A stretch of 64,000 bases of DNA from Meira nashicola. Its lineage: Eukaryota > Basidiomycota > Exobasidiomycetes > Exobasidiales > Brachybasidiaceae. Positions 20,981-28,472 of the stretch are shown one piece after another. The stretch covers positions 517,178 to 581,177 of the forward strand of contig BCJU01000001.1 in assembly GCA_001600355.1 (NCBI GenBank), in the 5' to 3' direction. Positions within the stretch are counted from its first letter, which is position 1, and every line of letters starts with the position of its first letter. The notes under the pieces were generated by a model that searched no databases, was not told where the DNA came from, and was given only the letters and a program-made list of their open reading frames with translations. A program made the position numbers and the translations under genes.

Positions 20981-22462
20981 TTACCTACAACGAGTATGAA
21001 CAATATTCGGGCCATGTTCGTCGTATTCTTGTTTACTAATCCACAATTGATGGAAAGTACCTAAGCTGGCCAAAATGCTTCCGCCTAACCAAGAAGAGAA
21101 TTTTCGTTCGATAACATTACCGGGTGAATGAATTTTGACCTTTTGACCTGGTAATTTCAATCCAAGCTCGTACGAAAGACGATCGTTGAAGCCTTGAATC
21201 ATAGAAGAACCACCTACACAAACGATATTTTGTAAAAGAGCAGCACGTGAATCTACATCGGTCGATTCGATTGCGCTCATGATTAAATCAATGATTGATC
21301 TATGAGATTGTTGTCCTGAAGCTGTAGGAGGTAAAACATCTCCCAAACCTTCGAATATCTGTGGAGTGAATAACACTTCTGGAGCTCTGAATCGTTCGAT
21401 GCCATAATTATCATTAAATCCATCAGGGAATTCAAAACTACGTAGAGGTCTTGCGGCTGCTTGTTGTTCGTTCCATGGTTCTTCCAAAATTTGCGCCAAA
21501 GTTTCCTTTGCTTCGTGTAAGATTCGCATTGTTTGGAATTGCTTGAATGAATCAGTTGTGTTTTCGATTCTCTCTTCGCGTAGCTTAGTAGGTGGTTTAG
21601 CTCCTGCAACTGTAGGTGCTTTGCTTTTGACGAGATAGTGTGGAATAATGTCGACTAAACCGCCTTGACGATGGCTGTTGGCTGGTGCGGCTGTGGTGAG
21701 ATCATACAGTAAAGCACGAGAGATGCAATCTCCACCTAAGCCAGCCTGTCTTTGAATGCCTTTTCGTAGAATGAACCCGTCTACAACAGGAATGGCTGAA
21801 GATTGAGAAGCACCGATATCAACGATCAAAGAAGTTGGCTTTCCAGCGGAAAATGAACTTAGAACGGTCGAATTGGCCAAATAAAATGCAGGAACGCCAA
21901 GACCTTCGAATGCGAATTGTGTTAATTCTTCCCTCGCTTCTTTTGAATTCCAAGATGGTTCTGTGAGTAAAAGTGGATGTTCTCTTGCATCACATCCTAA
22001 AACATCATCTAAGGAATATCTTGCTAATGCTAATGCAGAAGCAGGAGAAGTTAAAATTCCATCTTCCAAGGGATTACCGATTTCCATATTTGCACGCCAA
22101 ACGTTCACTCCTGCATCTCCAACGAATCTTTTTCTACTTTCAGCTTTTTGTTTCTGTTTTTCCCAATCTGAGATTGCCTTTTTGGTTGTTGTGGTTGTGG
22201 TGGTCCCATTTGTTGAAGTTCCATTAACTGTTTCACCATTTGTTTCTCTTGCTTCTTCTTGATTCTTTTCGTTTGTTTCAACACCTTCCATCTGTACATC
22301 ATCATCACCTTGTTCTTCTTCTTGTTCTGTCGGTAGCCAACCATAATTGGTAGGAATTAATGCTCTAGGCGTATCTTCACCTGCCCATCCTGCTCTAGTA
22401 GAAGATGAACCGATATCCAAAACGATTGCAGAGATATCATCTCCTCCGTATACGCCTGGCAT
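20981..22462 (-). CDS. ARP4: Actin-related protein 4 (chromatin remodelling)
   Basis: Single exon, 493 residues, the same size as yeast Arp4. The N-terminus MPGVYGGDDISAIVLDIGSS followed by SSTRAGWAGEDTPRALIPTN is typical of Arp4/BAF53. A linker at about residues 48-100, rich in Glu, Asn, Gly and Thr, replaces part of actin subdomain 2. The actin core follows (LLTEPSWNSKEAREELTQFA, SLIVDIGASQSSAIPVVDGF, NIVCVGGSSMIQGFNDRL). The C-terminus SWLGGSILASLGTFHQLWIS then KQEYDEHG is a family hallmark. Arp4 is a nuclear subunit of NuA4, INO80 and SWR1 complexes. It flanks the secreted-protein array on its left. Confidence 0.93.
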   Translation of the reverse strand: MPGVYGGDDISAIVLDIGSSSTRAGWAGEDTPRALIPTNYGWLPTEQEEEQGDDDVQMEGVETNEKNQEEARETNGETVNGTSTNGTTTTTTTKKAISDWEKQKQKAESRKRFVGDAGVNVWRANMEIGNPLEDGILTSPASALALARYSLDDVLGCDAREHPLLLTEPSWNSKEAREELTQFAFEGLGVPAFYLANSTVLSSFSAGKPTSLIVDIGASQSSAIPVVDGFILRKGIQRQAGLGGDCISRALLYDLTTAAPANSHRQGGLVDIIPHYLVKSKAPTVAGAKPPTKLREERIENTTDSFKQFQTMRILHEAKETLAQILEEPWNEQQAAARPLRSFEFPDGFNDNYGIERFRAPEVLFTPQIFEGLGDVLPPTASGQQSHRSIIDLIMSAIESTDVDSRAALLQNIVCVGGSSMIQGFNDRLSYELGLKLPGQKVKIHSPGNVIERKFSSWLGGSILASLGTFHQLWISKQEYDEHGPNIVHTRCR

Positions 22463-22772
22463 GTTTTTCTAAATATCGCTTTAAAAGATGGCAACGATTT
22501 GACGATGAACGGGTGATTGAAAAGCAGGAAGAAGGATGGATGCAATATAGTACTGGATGTAATATAGTACTGGCCATACTTTCTTCGCAGAAATGCACAT
22601 AATTTATTCAAACGCGTTACACTAACTACAGTGAGGGAATGCAAACGCGTCACAGCTGTGCTGCGTGTGCATGCATACACAAAGTAAAGAAAGGTGAGGA
22701 GGGGCGATAATCATGTTTTCTCTCCATCATCATCATCAAGAAGATCGACTGCAATACGCATGCAAAATATGA
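22463..22772. other. Intergenic region between ARP4 start and the secreted-protein array
   Basis: 310 bases with no gene. It contains a short direct repeat: ATATAGTACTGG occurs twice around 22547-22572, about 19 bases apart. It should hold the ARP4 promoter and the 3' end of the first array transcript. Confidence 0.4.
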
Positions 22773-23315
22773 CTATGAATAACCTTTGGGTAACTTTTTC
22801 TTAGATCTTAAATGGTCAACATTCTTTTCGCCCGGCAGCTTAACTCCATCTTTTAATTCTCGGATTAAAGTTTTGTGTTTTTGGATTTTATCACCATGTT
22901 CCAAACTTTTTGATTGAAGGTATTTTGTACGCGGATTATCATCACCTGGATGAGAAGGTGCATTAGGATTTCTAAAAGCAGCATTAAGTTCATCAATATA
23001 ATCTTCTTGTTCGATTCGATGATACATTTCTTTCGCTTTATGATAGTTTAATGTTCCTTTTGTTCTTTCCTTATTTTCATCTTGCATTCGTACATGCAAT
23101 TGATCATGTTCATTATTTAATACATGACCATGTTCTTGCGAATGACTATCAGCGTTTGTTTGGCCGCCGCGCATGTGGATGTGGGATTGATGGTTAGTAC
23201 CTTCTGTTACTTGAATGTTGACATGAGCATCTTTCACGTCACTGACATGAACTGCTTGAACGTATGTGAAAATAAGAGCGAGAAAGAAGATAGAACGCAT
23301 AATTACGTTAATCAT
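22773..23315 (-). CDS. Array member 1: small secreted protein
   Basis: 180 residues from the ATG at 23315; a second ATG at 23300 would also leave a full signal peptide (MRSIFFLALIFTYVQA). The frame further up begins only at TTG. The signal is followed by a His/Asp/Gln-rich segment unique to this member (HIHMRGGQTNADSHSQEHGH), then NYHKAKEMYHRIEQ, a middle helix with EHGDKIQKHKTLIRELKDG, and KLPGEKNVDHLRSKKKLPKG at the end. There is no cysteine in the mature part. It is the longest array member and lies at the downstream edge. Function unknown; secretion is inferred from the signal peptide. Confidence 0.82.
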   Translation of the reverse strand: MINVIMRSIFFLALIFTYVQAVHVSDVKDAHVNIQVTEGTNHQSHIHMRGGQTNADSHSQEHGHVLNNEHDQLHVRMQDENKERTKGTLNYHKAKEMYHRIEQEDYIDELNAAFRNPNAPSHPGDDNPRTKYLQSKSLEHGDKIQKHKTLIRELKDGVKLPGEKNVDHLRSKKKLPKGYS

Positions 23316-23660
23316 GTTTTGAGAAGAGGAAAAGAGATAAATGTGCAAAAATTGACCGTTTTATAATGTGCTTTTTTTCCTTTTCGCATTTTAATAAAAT
23401 GCAATTCACTGCTTTTCATTCAAACAACGCCCTCCTTTAAACGCAACCGAGAACAAGCCGATATTGGAATGGCAAAAAAAATGCAAATTTTATCAACATT
23501 ATTTACACAAAAGGGAGAAAACGCTAAAAACGAAGAAAAGGATGAAACTAGTCTTTTAAGTTTAATGCGCTCTTAGGACCAGGATGCATTGATTGACTTG
23601 TTATATCCATTTCTTGTGCTTTATGTTAGAGTATGATTATACGTCCTATATATCCTATAA
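23316..23660. other. Spacer between array members 1 and 2
   Basis: 345 AT-rich bases. Apart from the TATA box near the member 1 start I see no gene or remnant; the right part should be the 3' untranslated region of member 2. Confidence 0.4.
23359..23365 (-). promoter_or_regulatory. TATA box of array member 1
   Basis: TATAAAA on the minus strand, 44-50 bases upstream of the ATG at 23315. Confidence 0.5.
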
Positions 23661-24062
23661 TTAAGGTGAAGAGTTTGTTCTACTAGTCCCTACTTGAGGA
23701 TTTGCTGTTTGTCCCGAGTTGAGTTTTCTCTTTTTCGTGATATGCTCAACAGTTTTTTCTCCTTCAATCTTGTTTCCAGAATGAATATCTTTGATGATTT
23801 TATTATGCTTTTTTACCTTTTTATTGAAATAATTTGCAACAGAATTTAAATCAGAAGTAGTTTCTTCTTTTAGTGGTTTTTGATTAGTATTTACTTTTGA
23901 TAATTCTCCCAATGATGTCATTACACTTTTAAAATAGTTTTGATGTTCGGTTCGCTTTGCTTCGTGATATTCAATACGGCCTGAAGTTTTACCTTTTGCT
24001 TTATCATCAGCACATACAACTCTTTCGATAAGAAAAAAGATAAAAATCTTATTAACCTTCAT
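23661..24062 (-). CDS. Array member 2: small secreted protein
   Basis: 133 residues from the ATG at 24062 (MKVNKIFIFFLIERVVCADD), chosen because it places a signal peptide at the N-terminus; the frame continues 20 residues further without such a signal at its start. Family motifs: EYHEAKRTEH, then YFNKKVKKHNKIIKDIHSGN and KIEGEKTVEHITKKRKL, where the usual LPG is EG. The tail is polar (Asn, Ser, Thr). A cysteine sits at the end of the signal peptide and none follows. A TTTTATAAG element lies about 100 bases upstream. Function unknown. Confidence 0.8.
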   Translation of the reverse strand: MKVNKIFIFFLIERVVCADDKAKGKTSGRIEYHEAKRTEHQNYFKSVMTSLGELSKVNTNQKPLKEETTSDLNSVANYFNKKVKKHNKIIKDIHSGNKIEGEKTVEHITKKRKLNSGQTANPQVGTSRTNSSP

Positions 24063-24380
24063 GATGCAACATAGACGTAGAGAGGAACAGTATGCTTTTC
24101 TTTTCAAAAGATAGTCATACACTCAAATTTTAGCACCGCAACACTGCAACACAAATTGCGTGCTTATAAAAGTCTCTACGAGATTTGGTCATATGGTCTT
24201 ACATATGGTTGTAAGTACTTACCCGCATCGCCACAACACCGAACGGGTTATCAATTAAACACAAATGCGCTTTAAAAAGTCATAAATAGGATTGAGGTGA
24301 ACAAGAAAACATATATAAGAACAAAAGGATAGGTAAAGATTGAAGGAAAAGATGTTGAATACGTGAAAGGAAATATTGAA
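24063..24380. other. Spacer between array members 2 and 3
   Basis: 318 AT-rich bases with no coding feature seen. A TATA-like TTTTATAAG (minus strand, about 24163-24171) may serve member 2. Confidence 0.4.
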
Positions 24381-24761
24381 CTATAAAACTTGTTCATGTG
24401 ACTCTTTTGGATCATGTCCTGCTTCAATTTTAGCAAGCTTTTGCTCGAAGTGTTGCGGATTTTTAGGTCCAGGTAATTTATCTCCAGCACGAAGGAGAGC
24501 AATATCTTCTGTATGCTTAGAAGCTTTATGACTTAATTTTGATCGAATTGGTTGTAAGTTAACTGGTGCTACACCTCCATTTTGTTTGACCATATAATTA
24601 TGAGCCTCATCAATAAGCTTAATGTGTTCACCATGTTTTGCACGTTTTAATTTATGGTAATCTTCATTTCCTGATGTTCTTTTCTTCTCGACGTAATTAG
24701 CATAAAGAACATCATTGCAAATAGCAAAGAAGAATAAAAAGAATAAAAAGGAAGTTTTCAT
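24381..24761 (-). CDS. Array member 3: small secreted protein
   Basis: 126 residues from the ATG at 24761. A very hydrophobic signal peptide (MKTSFLFFLFFFAICNDVLY) is followed almost directly by EDYHKLKRAKHGEHIKLIDE, so this member lacks the Ser-rich linker of others. The middle part is LQPIRSKLSHKASKHTEDIA, and the C-terminal motif KLPGPKNPQHFEQKLAKIEA is intact. No cysteine lies in the mature part. Dibasic KKR and KR sites could be Kex2 targets, but this is only a possibility. Function unknown. Confidence 0.82.
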   Translation of the reverse strand: MKTSFLFFLFFFAICNDVLYANYVEKKRTSGNEDYHKLKRAKHGEHIKLIDEAHNYMVKQNGGVAPVNLQPIRSKLSHKASKHTEDIALLRAGDKLPGPKNPQHFEQKLAKIEAGHDPKESHEQVL

Positions 24762-25180
24762 GATAAAAGGTAAATGTGTTAGTGGTAAAAAAGAGATACT
24801 CGATTTCCTATCAATATTCCCTACTTAAATACTTTTTAGGGAGAAGACTTTTACACTATATTTCAAGCAATATACTGTCAAGAACATCGCATTCGCCTCG
24901 CATCGTCATGATGACGAATGCTATATACGATATCTTCCATGTATGAGCCATCGTGGCTATGTTTTGTTTTTTTCGCGCGAAAGGAGCACGTTTATGCGTT
25001 TAAGACCGGTGCAAAAAAATGGCAATACTCTATAAATATACTAAACAATCCTGTGCATTACCAAATATTCACGTATCTTGACATCGAATTTTCACCGCTT
25101 ACATCATTTTACGGCTTGATAAGTAAAAAGGCTGAATATATACAAAGCGATGATGATAAGGGGGGCTGTGTAGCAGTAAT
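24762..25180. other. Spacer between array members 3 and 4
   Basis: 419 bases, the longest spacer of the array. No signal-peptide frame or decayed family copy was recognised on either strand. Confidence 0.4.
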
Positions 25181-25615
25181 TCATGTCTTTTTGGTGCTTT
25201 TGGGTAATTTACCTCTATCATAAAGATATTTTTTCGTTTTTTTACCTGGTAATTTACGTACACGAGATAAATCCAACAAAGCATTAGTTTGTTTTCCTGC
25301 TTTCTTATTGAAATAATACATAACAGGTCTTAAATCTGTTTTTTTCTTTTGTTCTTCTGTCATTTTATCATTTTTAAATGTTGTTAGAATATCATATGTA
25401 TCTTTTGCACGATTAGCAAAATCATAAAATTTCACTTCTTTAGCAGCGTGATATTCAATATCTCCTCCCGTCTTTTTCCATTCAAAGTTTGACACACTTG
25501 GCTCGCCGCCCGTTTCACCTGGTTTACTTGATTCACCTTCTCCGCTAGCATTGATAGCATGAATGAATAAAAGAATAATCTTTAACATAAAAGTAAATTC
25601 AACTTTCATTCTCAT
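25181..25615 (-). CDS. Array member 4: small secreted protein
   Basis: 144 residues from the ATG at 25615 (MRMKVEFTFMLKIILLFIHA); an ATG two codons later is equally possible, and the frame upstream starts only at TTG. A Gly/Glu/Ser linker follows the signal peptide, then IEYHAAKEVKFYDFANRAKD, YYFNKKAGKQTNALLDLSRV and KLPGKKTKKYLYDRGKLPKS. The mature protein has no cysteine and a very basic C-terminus. It shares YFNKK with member 2. Function unknown. Confidence 0.82.
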   Translation of the reverse strand: MRMKVEFTFMLKIILLFIHAINASGEGESSKPGETGGEPSVSNFEWKKTGGDIEYHAAKEVKFYDFANRAKDTYDILTTFKNDKMTEEQKKKTDLRPVMYYFNKKAGKQTNALLDLSRVRKLPGKKTKKYLYDRGKLPKSTKKT

Positions 25616-25898
25616 ATTTGTCAATGCTTTTTAGATAAAGTGGTCTGTCTGCAAAATAAAATTCGCAAACATTTAACCTTAAATAATGCAGACATTTGCG
25701 TATCTTCCGCAACTTTGAAGGTTTAAAGATCAAAGTTTGTGTATGGCTTTGTATTCAAATGCATCGCTAGTTTGATATGCAATAAACTACTTGCCTCTTT
25801 CGTCATCTGTATAGGATTATAAATATTTCATTTAAGAGTAGATCATGATACGAAATGAACAGGGAATAAAGAATGAATATATATAGCTACACTAGCAT

Positions 25899-26357
25899 TT
25901 ATTCAGGAGGTTGATAATTCGCTCCAACTTTTCCCTTCTCTTTAAGATAATCGAGATTCTTTTTACCTGGAAGTTTATCATCATTTTTTAATTGATGAAT
26001 AGTTGTAAGATGCTTGCTACTTTTACGACAAAAATGATTGATAAGAGGAACTAAACTATGATTTTGATCAAATTCTTTTTTAGCAGATGGACCCTTAGAC
26101 ATATCTACGTAATCGTTTGGTTCTTGTAGTTTTTCAGCACTGTATGTTATTTCACGTAAAGTCATATGTTTGTGTAACTTTGCTCGATGATAATCTAGAT
26201 CACCTTTTGCTAATGGAGCTTCCTTTGGTGGGGATGCAGTAGAAGAAGAGCTACTACCTGCTACTTCTTTACCTTTTCCACTTGCACAATGTACATTAGA
26301 AATTGTTGTAACAGCATACCCAAAACTAATCAAGACGGAATGAAGACCTACTTTCAT
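25899..26357 (-). CDS. Array member 5: small secreted protein
   Basis: 152 residues. The signal peptide (MKVGLHSVLISFGYAVTTIS then NVHC) is nearly the same as that of member 6, and the similarity continues at DNA level through the 3' part, so the two are the most recent duplicates in the array. A Ser/Pro linker is followed by DLDYHRAKLHKHMTLREITY, HFCRKSSKHLTTIHQLKNDD and KLPGKKNLDYLKEKGKVGAN. One cysteine remains in the mature part (FCRK). A TATATATAT element lies about 65 bases upstream. Function unknown. Confidence 0.84.
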   Translation of the reverse strand: MKVGLHSVLISFGYAVTTISNVHCASGKGKEVAGSSSSSTASPPKEAPLAKGDLDYHRAKLHKHMTLREITYSAEKLQEPNDYVDMSKGPSAKKEFDQNHSLVPLINHFCRKSSKHLTTIHQLKNDDKLPGKKNLDYLKEKGKVGANYQPPE

Positions 26358-26418
26358 CTTTTTTGAGGGATTAAAGATGGTTTAGTGAAGCAAGATTGTG
26401 TAAGCCCTTAAATTCTAC

Positions 26419-26427
26419 TATATATAT
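26419..26427 (-). promoter_or_regulatory. TATA box of array member 5
   Basis: An alternating TATATATAT run 62-70 bases upstream of the ATG at 26357 on the minus strand. Confidence 0.5.
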
Positions 26428-26574
26428 GAATTAAAAACATTTTTGTGTAAAATCGGCAAAGATCATCGGGGTTTCCTCTTCCTTGTTTAGTTTGTTTATT
26501 TATCATCTACACACAGCATGATACACAAACTTCTTCTAGGTTATTATAATATGATATACGAATATAACTTGTAA

Positions 26575-27003
26575 TTAAGGAGTTGGTCGATAATTTGCTG
26601 GTATTTTTCCCTTCTTTTTAAGATAATCAAGATTTTTTAGACCTTGACGTTTATCACCATTTCTTAAATCTTGTATGATTGCAATATGTTTCTTACTTTT
26701 ACTACGAAAATGACGTACAACAGAACCTAAGTTGGTTCCTACTTTTGAGTGATCTATGTTACTATTCATTTTTTGAAAATCTTCTGCTGTTGCTGCAATT
26801 TCATGAAAAGTCATGTGTTTGTGTAACTTTGCTTTATAATAATCCGTATTCCCTTTTACGAAAGGAATGCCTTCTTGAGAAGTGGAAGCATAAGTACTCT
26901 CTATTACTTCTTTACCTTTTGAGGTACTTGAACAATGAACGTTGGAGAATATTGTTATAACATATACTATACTAACCAATACGGTATATAGACCTACTTT
27001 CAT
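26575..27003 (-). CDS. Array member 6: small secreted protein
   Basis: 142 residues from the ATG at 27003 (MKVGLYTVLVSIVYVITIFS then NVHC); the frame upstream of it starts at TTG. Family segments: NTDYYKAKLHKHMTFHEIAA (H of the motif is Y here), HFRSKSKKHIAIIQDLRNGD and KRQGLKNLDYLKKKGKIPAN, where LPG has become RQG. It is the close duplicate of member 5. No cysteine follows the signal boundary. Function unknown. Confidence 0.82.
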   Translation of the reverse strand: MKVGLYTVLVSIVYVITIFSNVHCSSTSKGKEVIESTYASTSQEGIPFVKGNTDYYKAKLHKHMTFHEIAATAEDFQKMNSNIDHSKVGTNLGSVVRHFRSKSKKHIAIIQDLRNGDKRQGLKNLDYLKKKGKIPANYRPTP

Positions 27004-27173
27004 CCTCTTTGAGATCAGAGATGGTTTATAACACAAGAATCAATGAATCGCACTTCTGTTTTGTGTATATTTATTAAAGAGGATTGGGGCTTACCAGTCT
27101 TTGCAGTGTACACACACACAGTCTAAGTAAAAATCATTTCATTATGCAAATACCGATGGACATACACACACGA

Positions 27174-27592
27174 TCAATTTTCAAAAGTATGAGGTAATTT
27201 AACCTTATTTGCCAAATCAACAACAGTTTGAGGACCAGGTAATTTACGTAAAAATGTTAAATCTTTTACATTTCGATGATTTTTTTTATCTTTCTTTCAA
27301 GATGTTGAACGACAGGTTCGATTCCATGTTCAGAACAAAAGAAATGATTTGGTTTTTTCTTATTTTCTGCAATTTGTTTTGCAAATGCTTCACGACTTCT
27401 ACTGTGTAAATCTAAATCTCTTCCTAATTTAACTTCGTGAAATTGTTGATCTCCTTCAGTTCTTTCCATTGTTTCAGCATGACTTTTACCTTTACCTTTT
27501 TTTGTGTTCTTATTATTGCCAACGCATGATGCGTATAAAATAAGAAAAGAGAAAAGATAAAAAAGGCAAGTTAAAAAACCAACTTTATTCAT
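27174..27592 (-). pseudogene. Array member 7: small secreted protein, frameshifted in an A8 run
   Basis: The frame from the ATG at 27592 encodes a signal peptide (MNKVGFLTCLFYLFSFLILY then ASC), a Lys-rich linker, the motif QQFHEVKLGRDLDLHSR and VVQHLERKIKK, then runs into a stop at 27266 after 108 residues. The expected C-terminal module (DLTFLRKLPGPQTVVDLANK, ending with a stop at 27174-27176) is present in another frame. The frames part company at a run of eight A on the gene strand (27280-27287). A single-base length change in that run explains it, either a real mutation or a sequencing error. The truncated 108-residue product would keep the signal and first motif. Confidence 0.75.
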
Positions 27593-27890
27593 CTTGACAA
27601 TGAAGGTTGTGGATAAAAAAAGAAAGAAAGTATGCTAAATGACGTGCTTTTATCTTGTATTTTAATCTGAATACGCCAAACAAAAGTGTTTTATATGCAA
27701 TCGGAGTCATAGATTACTAGATTTACTTGAAAGATAAGTTGTTTATCATAAGTAGGGCGTTTACAAAATCATTCAAAAGCTTTGGCGTAATATTTGTATC
27801 TTTTCTTCCGAAGTGCAATGGAATTATAGATATCATTTGATAAGAAACATGAATTCATAGTATGATTATTATAGAGCATAATACCATATC

Positions 27891-28325
27891 TCATTCTTTT
27901 CCACCTCTACTCAAAGCATATTCTTTTCTTTCTTTGAGTCTTAATTTTCTCAACGATTTTGGACCTGGTAAAGCGTTCATTTCGGTTAAAGCCAAAACAG
28001 CAAATTCATTCTTTCTTGCTTTAACGTCAAAATGATCAACTACAGGTTTCATATCATTCATTAAAGTGATTTGATTATCTTTTGGATTTAATAAACTTTG
28101 TGCAATTTGTTGGGCGTGTGCAACTTTTGCTCTACTATGAAAATCTGCATTTCTTTTCGCTTTAAATTTATGATAATCAATCGTACCACTTGTTCTTACT
28201 GATGATGAAGTACTGGCAGTAGTAGTAGATTGAAGTTCTTTACCCTTTTTCTTGACGCAATTGACTCCATCAATCGAGATATAAATAAACACAATAAGTG
28301 TCACAAGGACACGAATAATAACCAT
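27891..28325 (-). CDS. Array member 8: small secreted protein
   Basis: 144 residues if translation starts at the ATG at 28325, which has an ideal context (ACCATGG) and opens a signal peptide (MVIIRVLVTLIVFIYISIDG then VNC). In-frame ATGs at 28337 and 28409 exist; the latter would give 172 residues with a buried hydrophobic segment, that is, a signal anchor. After a Ser/Thr linker come TIDYHKFKAKRNADFHSRAK, VVDHFDVKARKNEFAVLALT and ALPGPKSLRKLRLKERKEYA. It is the first gene of the array in the direction of transcription and begins close behind the PEX5 stop, so its promoter lies in the PEX5 3' region. Confidence 0.78.
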   Translation of the reverse strand: MVIIRVLVTLIVFIYISIDGVNCVKKKGKELQSTTTASTSSSVRTSGTIDYHKFKAKRNADFHSRAKVAHAQQIAQSLLNPKDNQITLMNDMKPVVDHFDVKARKNEFAVLALTEMNALPGPKSLRKLRLKERKEYALSRGGKE

Positions 28326-28472
28326 GGTTATTAACATGTAAGTAGAAAGAAGAAAACTCTTTCCTCTCTCAAAGAGAGACTTTAAACACTTTTCAAGATG
28401 TACAGCCATGTGTAAAGGTACTTGATATGCAAAAAAAAAGGAATAAATAATCTATTAAATAGTAGAAATTGT

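Larger units (their letters stand above)
22773..28325 (-). repeat. Tandem array of eight paralogous small secreted protein genes
   Basis: Eight genes lie head-to-tail on the minus strand at 22773-23315, 23661-24062, 24381-24761, 25181-25615, 25899-26357, 26575-27003, 27174-27592 (frameshifted) and 27891-28325, with 170-420 base spacers. Each has a signal peptide, then a motif of the form [D/E/N/Q]-[Y/F]-[H/Y]-x-x-K (NYHKAK, EYHEAK, DYHKLK, EYHAAK, DYHRAK, DYYKAK, QFHEVK, DYHKFK). About 50-75 residues later comes a motif like KLPGxK (KLPGEK, KIEGEK, KLPGPK, KLPGKK twice, KRQGLK, KLPGPQ, ALPGPK). No gene of another kind interrupts the array. Members 5 and 6 are similar even at DNA level. This is a locally expanding family that I do not recognise. 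Confidence 0.88.
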
